Source of the DNA: Lacrimispora amygdalina | GTDB lineage: Bacteria > Bacillota > Clostridia > Lachnospirales > Lachnospiraceae | Assembly (NCBI RefSeq): GCF_900205965.1 | Contig: NZ_OAOF01000017.1 | Coordinates: 62,001 to 126,000 of the forward strand | Direction of reading: 5' to 3' | DNA: 64,000 nt | Part shown: positions 62,164-64,000 of the stretch, in pieces | Layout of the letters: each line of letters starts with the position of its first letter | Numbering within the stretch: position 1 is the stretch's first letter | Translations under genes and position numbers: made by a program | The notes under the pieces: generated by a model | The model's input: only the letters and a program-made list of their open reading frames with translations | What the model was told of the DNA's origin: nothing | Database searches by the model: none

Positions 62164-63216
62164 ATGAACAGGAATCACACGAAAACAATACAGATCGGAG
62201 AACGGGTCATTGGCGGAGGCAATCCAATACTGATCCAGTCCATGTGTAATACAAAAACCCAGGATGTGGCATCAACAGTAGACCAGATTAAGAAGCTGAC
62301 AGCAGCCGGATGCGATATTATCCGGGTTGCTGTTCCAGATATGGAAGCAGCAGCGGCTATCAGAGAAATTAAAAAACAAATCAGCATACCACTGGTGGCA
62401 GATATACATTTTGATTACCGGCTGGCTGTGGCAGCTATTGAGTCCGGAGCCGATAAAATCAGGATCAATCCAGGCAATATCGGATCTCTGGATCGCGTGC
62501 GGGCAGTTGTGGATAAAGCAAAAGAGTATCAGGTACCCATTCGGGTGGGAGTAAACAGTGGTTCTCTAGAAAAAAATCTGATTGAAAAATATGGTGGAGT
62601 GACTGCGGAAGGAATTGTAGAGAGTGCTTTAAATAAAGTACGGATGATCGAGGAGATGGACTATGGAAATCTGGTTATCAGCATCAAGTCTTCGGATGTA
62701 CTTATGTGTGTGAAGGCCCATGAACTCATGGCTGAACAGTCGGATTATCCTCTTCATGTGGGAATTACTGAGGCCGGAACGCTTATGGCCGGAACCATCA
62801 AATCTTCCGTTGGACTTGGAATTATTCTTCATAAGGGAATTGGTGATACCATACGTGTTTCTCTCACCGGTGATCCGCTTGAAGAAATAAAGGCTGCAAA
62901 AACTATATTAAGAACCCTGGGTTTAAGAAAGGGAGGCGTAGAGGTGATTTCCTGTCCTACCTGCGGAAGAACCAGAATTGATCTGATCTCCCTGGCCAAT
63001 CAGGTGGAAGATATGGTTTCAGCATATGATCATCTGGATATTAAGGTGGCAGTTATGGGCTGCGTGGTAAATGGTCCGGGTGAGGCAAGAGAAGCGGATA
63101 TCGGGATCGCCGGTGGAATTGGAGAAGGACTTCTTATTAAAAAAGGAGAAGTAATCCGCAAGGTTCCGGAAGAAGAACTTCTTAGCGCCCTTCAGGAAGA
63201 ACTTATGAAAATGTAA
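62164..63216 (+). CDS. ispG: 4-hydroxy-3-methylbut-2-en-1-yl diphosphate synthase
   Basis: A 350-residue iron-sulfur enzyme of the MEP pathway, next step group to Dxr. ATG 62164 follows GGAGG; ATG 62152 is an alternative. It begins with a TIM-barrel part (RVIGGGNPILIQSMCNTKT), and the [4Fe-4S] ligands are seen as SCPTCGRT and MGCVVNGPGEA. Bacterial length without the plant insert. Confidence 0.96.
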   Translation: MNRNHTKTIQIGERVIGGGNPILIQSMCNTKTQDVASTVDQIKKLTAAGCDIIRVAVPDMEAAAAIREIKKQISIPLVADIHFDYRLAVAAIESGADKIRINPGNIGSLDRVRAVVDKAKEYQVPIRVGVNSGSLEKNLIEKYGGVTAEGIVESALNKVRMIEEMDYGNLVISIKSSDVLMCVKAHELMAEQSDYPLHVGITEAGTLMAGTIKSSVGLGIILHKGIGDTIRVSLTGDPLEEIKAAKTILRTLGLRKGGVEVISCPTCGRTRIDLISLANQVEDMVSAYDHLDIKVAVMGCVVNGPGEAREADIGIAGGIGEGLLIKKGEVIRKVPEEELLSALQEELMKM

Positions 63217-63227
63217 TAGGTGATAGA

Positions 63228-64000
63228 ATGGCAAAGAAATTTTTGGAAGTTTTTCCAAACTTACATATTACAGACGAATTGCGAGAGCTTTTAAATCTGG
63301 TGGATGTGGAAAAGGTCACATCAAACAGGGATAGAAGCTCTATTCGTGTTTACTTAATCAGTCCAAGACTGATACACAAACACAATATTTACAGCCTGGA
63401 AAAAGGAATCAAGGAGCAGTTGTTTCCTTCCAAACAGATTTCCATTAAGATAATTGAGCGGTTTCGTCTGTCTGGGCAGTATACGCCTCAGAAACTGTTA
63501 AAGATCTATAGGGAAAGCCTTCTGGCAGAACTTAAAAATTATAGTATCATTGAATATAATATGTTCCGTAAAGCCCAGTACCAGTTTCCTGAGCCGGATC
63601 TTCTTAAAATGACTGTAGAGGATACCATTGTGACACATGAAAAAGCAGGAGAGTTAAAACGCGTACTGGAAAAAATTTTTCATGAAAGGTGCGGTCTGCC
63701 GATAGAAGTTCAGTATGAGTTTGTTGAACCTAAGGAAAATGCCCTTGCTAAACAAAAAGAACTGCAGATGCAAAGGGAAGTGGAAGAAATCGTCAGCAGG
63801 ACTTCTTTTGGGATTCAGCAAAACAATGGTACAGAGGGAGAATTCGGAGGTTCTTCAGAGGCAGATGGCTCCCAGGGATCTTTGACAGCGTCTGGTTCTG
63901 ATGAAGTACCATTTGTACAGGAATCCCAGATGCCATCTCCTGTACTTCGTATGGGCGGCAAAAAAGAAGGTGACAAAAAGGAAGCTGGAAAATCAGCGGA
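63228..64000 (+). CDS. polC: DNA polymerase III PolC-type alpha subunit, N-terminal part
   Basis: The frame opens at ATG 63228, 11 bases after ispG, and runs off the right edge, giving about 257 residues of an expected 1400-1500. The visible part is the N-terminal non-catalytic region (KFLEVFPNLHITDEL ... SIIEYNMFRKAQYQFPEPD) followed by a Ser/Gly/Glu-rich linker near 195-240. The OB fold, exonuclease and polymerase domains lie beyond the window. ispG-polC is the normal order in Firmicutes. Confidence 0.9.
   Translation, partial: MAKKFLEVFPNLHITDELRELLNLVDVEKVTSNRDRSSIRVYLISPRLIHKHNIYSLEKGIKEQLFPSKQISIKIIERFRLSGQYTPQKLLKIYRESLLAELKNYSIIEYNMFRKAQYQFPEPDLLKMTVEDTIVTHEKAGELKRVLEKIFHERCGLPIEVQYEFVEPKENALAKQKELQMQREVEEIVSRTSFGIQQNNGTEGEFGGSSEADGSQGSLTASGSDEVPFVQESQMPSPVLRMGGKKEGDKKEAGKSA

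Noticed and set aside
1..64000. Mobile elements, prophage, tRNA or rRNA genes
   Set aside because: I saw no transposase, integrase, phage or toxin-antitoxin proteins and no structural RNA signatures; intergenic regions are all under 300 bases.

Overview
The window is a chromosomal segment of a low-to-moderate GC anaerobic Firmicute, most likely a Lachnospiraceae / Clostridium cluster XIVa member (Lacrimispora- or Enterocloster-like). Pointers are CodY, a PolC-type replicase, the rpsB-tsf-pyrH-frr-uppS-cdsA-dxr-rseP-ispG-polC backbone, AGGAGG ribosome binding sites, TTG/GTG starts, many ABC importers, an Etf-linked lactate dehydrogenase and no respiratory genes. I saw no rRNA, tRNA, transposase, prophage or CRISPR array.

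Layout. (1) 1-2744: end of a molybdate/tungstate-type ABC importer (binding protein, permease, ATPase) translationally coupled to a DUF364 protein. (2) 2825-9877: a small conserved protein, then a five-gene Dpp/Nik-type ABC importer flanked by two paralogous SAM methyltransferases. (3) 9891-16764: a lactate locus: FadR-type GntR regulator, XdhC-like protein, a FadR-type operator, EtfB, ferredoxin-domain EtfA, FAD lactate/glycolate dehydrogenase and a LarA-type nickel-pincer racemase. (4) 16843-24870: gapN, a cupin protein, a REC-CheX fusion plus free CheX, an S8 protease homologue that has lost its catalytic serine, a PadR/methyltransferase pair with a strong operator, and a TetR/zinc-ribbon/CMD cluster. 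(5) 24872-33305: beta-glucoside/cellodextrin locus (GH94 phosphorylase divergent from LacI, binding protein, two permeases and GH1), with two identical LacI-type operator motifs. (6) 33307-40840: membrane-anchored unknown protein, TetR, MMPL/RND exporter with a coiled-coil partner, galE. (7) 40889-43074: a two-gene radical-SAM / DUF4130 system (the 'UDG-linked' putative DNA repair pair) behind two LexA-like boxes. (8) 43247-48960: yifB, dprA, topA, codY. (9) 49014-64000: rpsB, tsf, a complete Opp importer inserted between tsf and pyrH, then pyrH, frr, uppS, cdsA, dxr, rseP, ispG and the 5' part of polC.

How it fits together. Regions 2 and 3 may be linked by metal supply: LarA enzymes need a nickel-pincer cofactor, and a Nik/Dpp-type importer with two methyltransferases lies just upstream; this is inference. 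The lactate genes form a coherent pathway: LarA interconverts lactate isomers, the dehydrogenase oxidises lactate, and the Etf pair confurcates electrons from lactate and reduced ferredoxin to NAD+. The glucoside locus imports oligosaccharides and cleaves them by phosphorolysis (GH94) and hydrolysis (GH1). The best candidate for an under-described system is the apparently SOS-controlled radical SAM / DUF4130 pair at 40970-43074.
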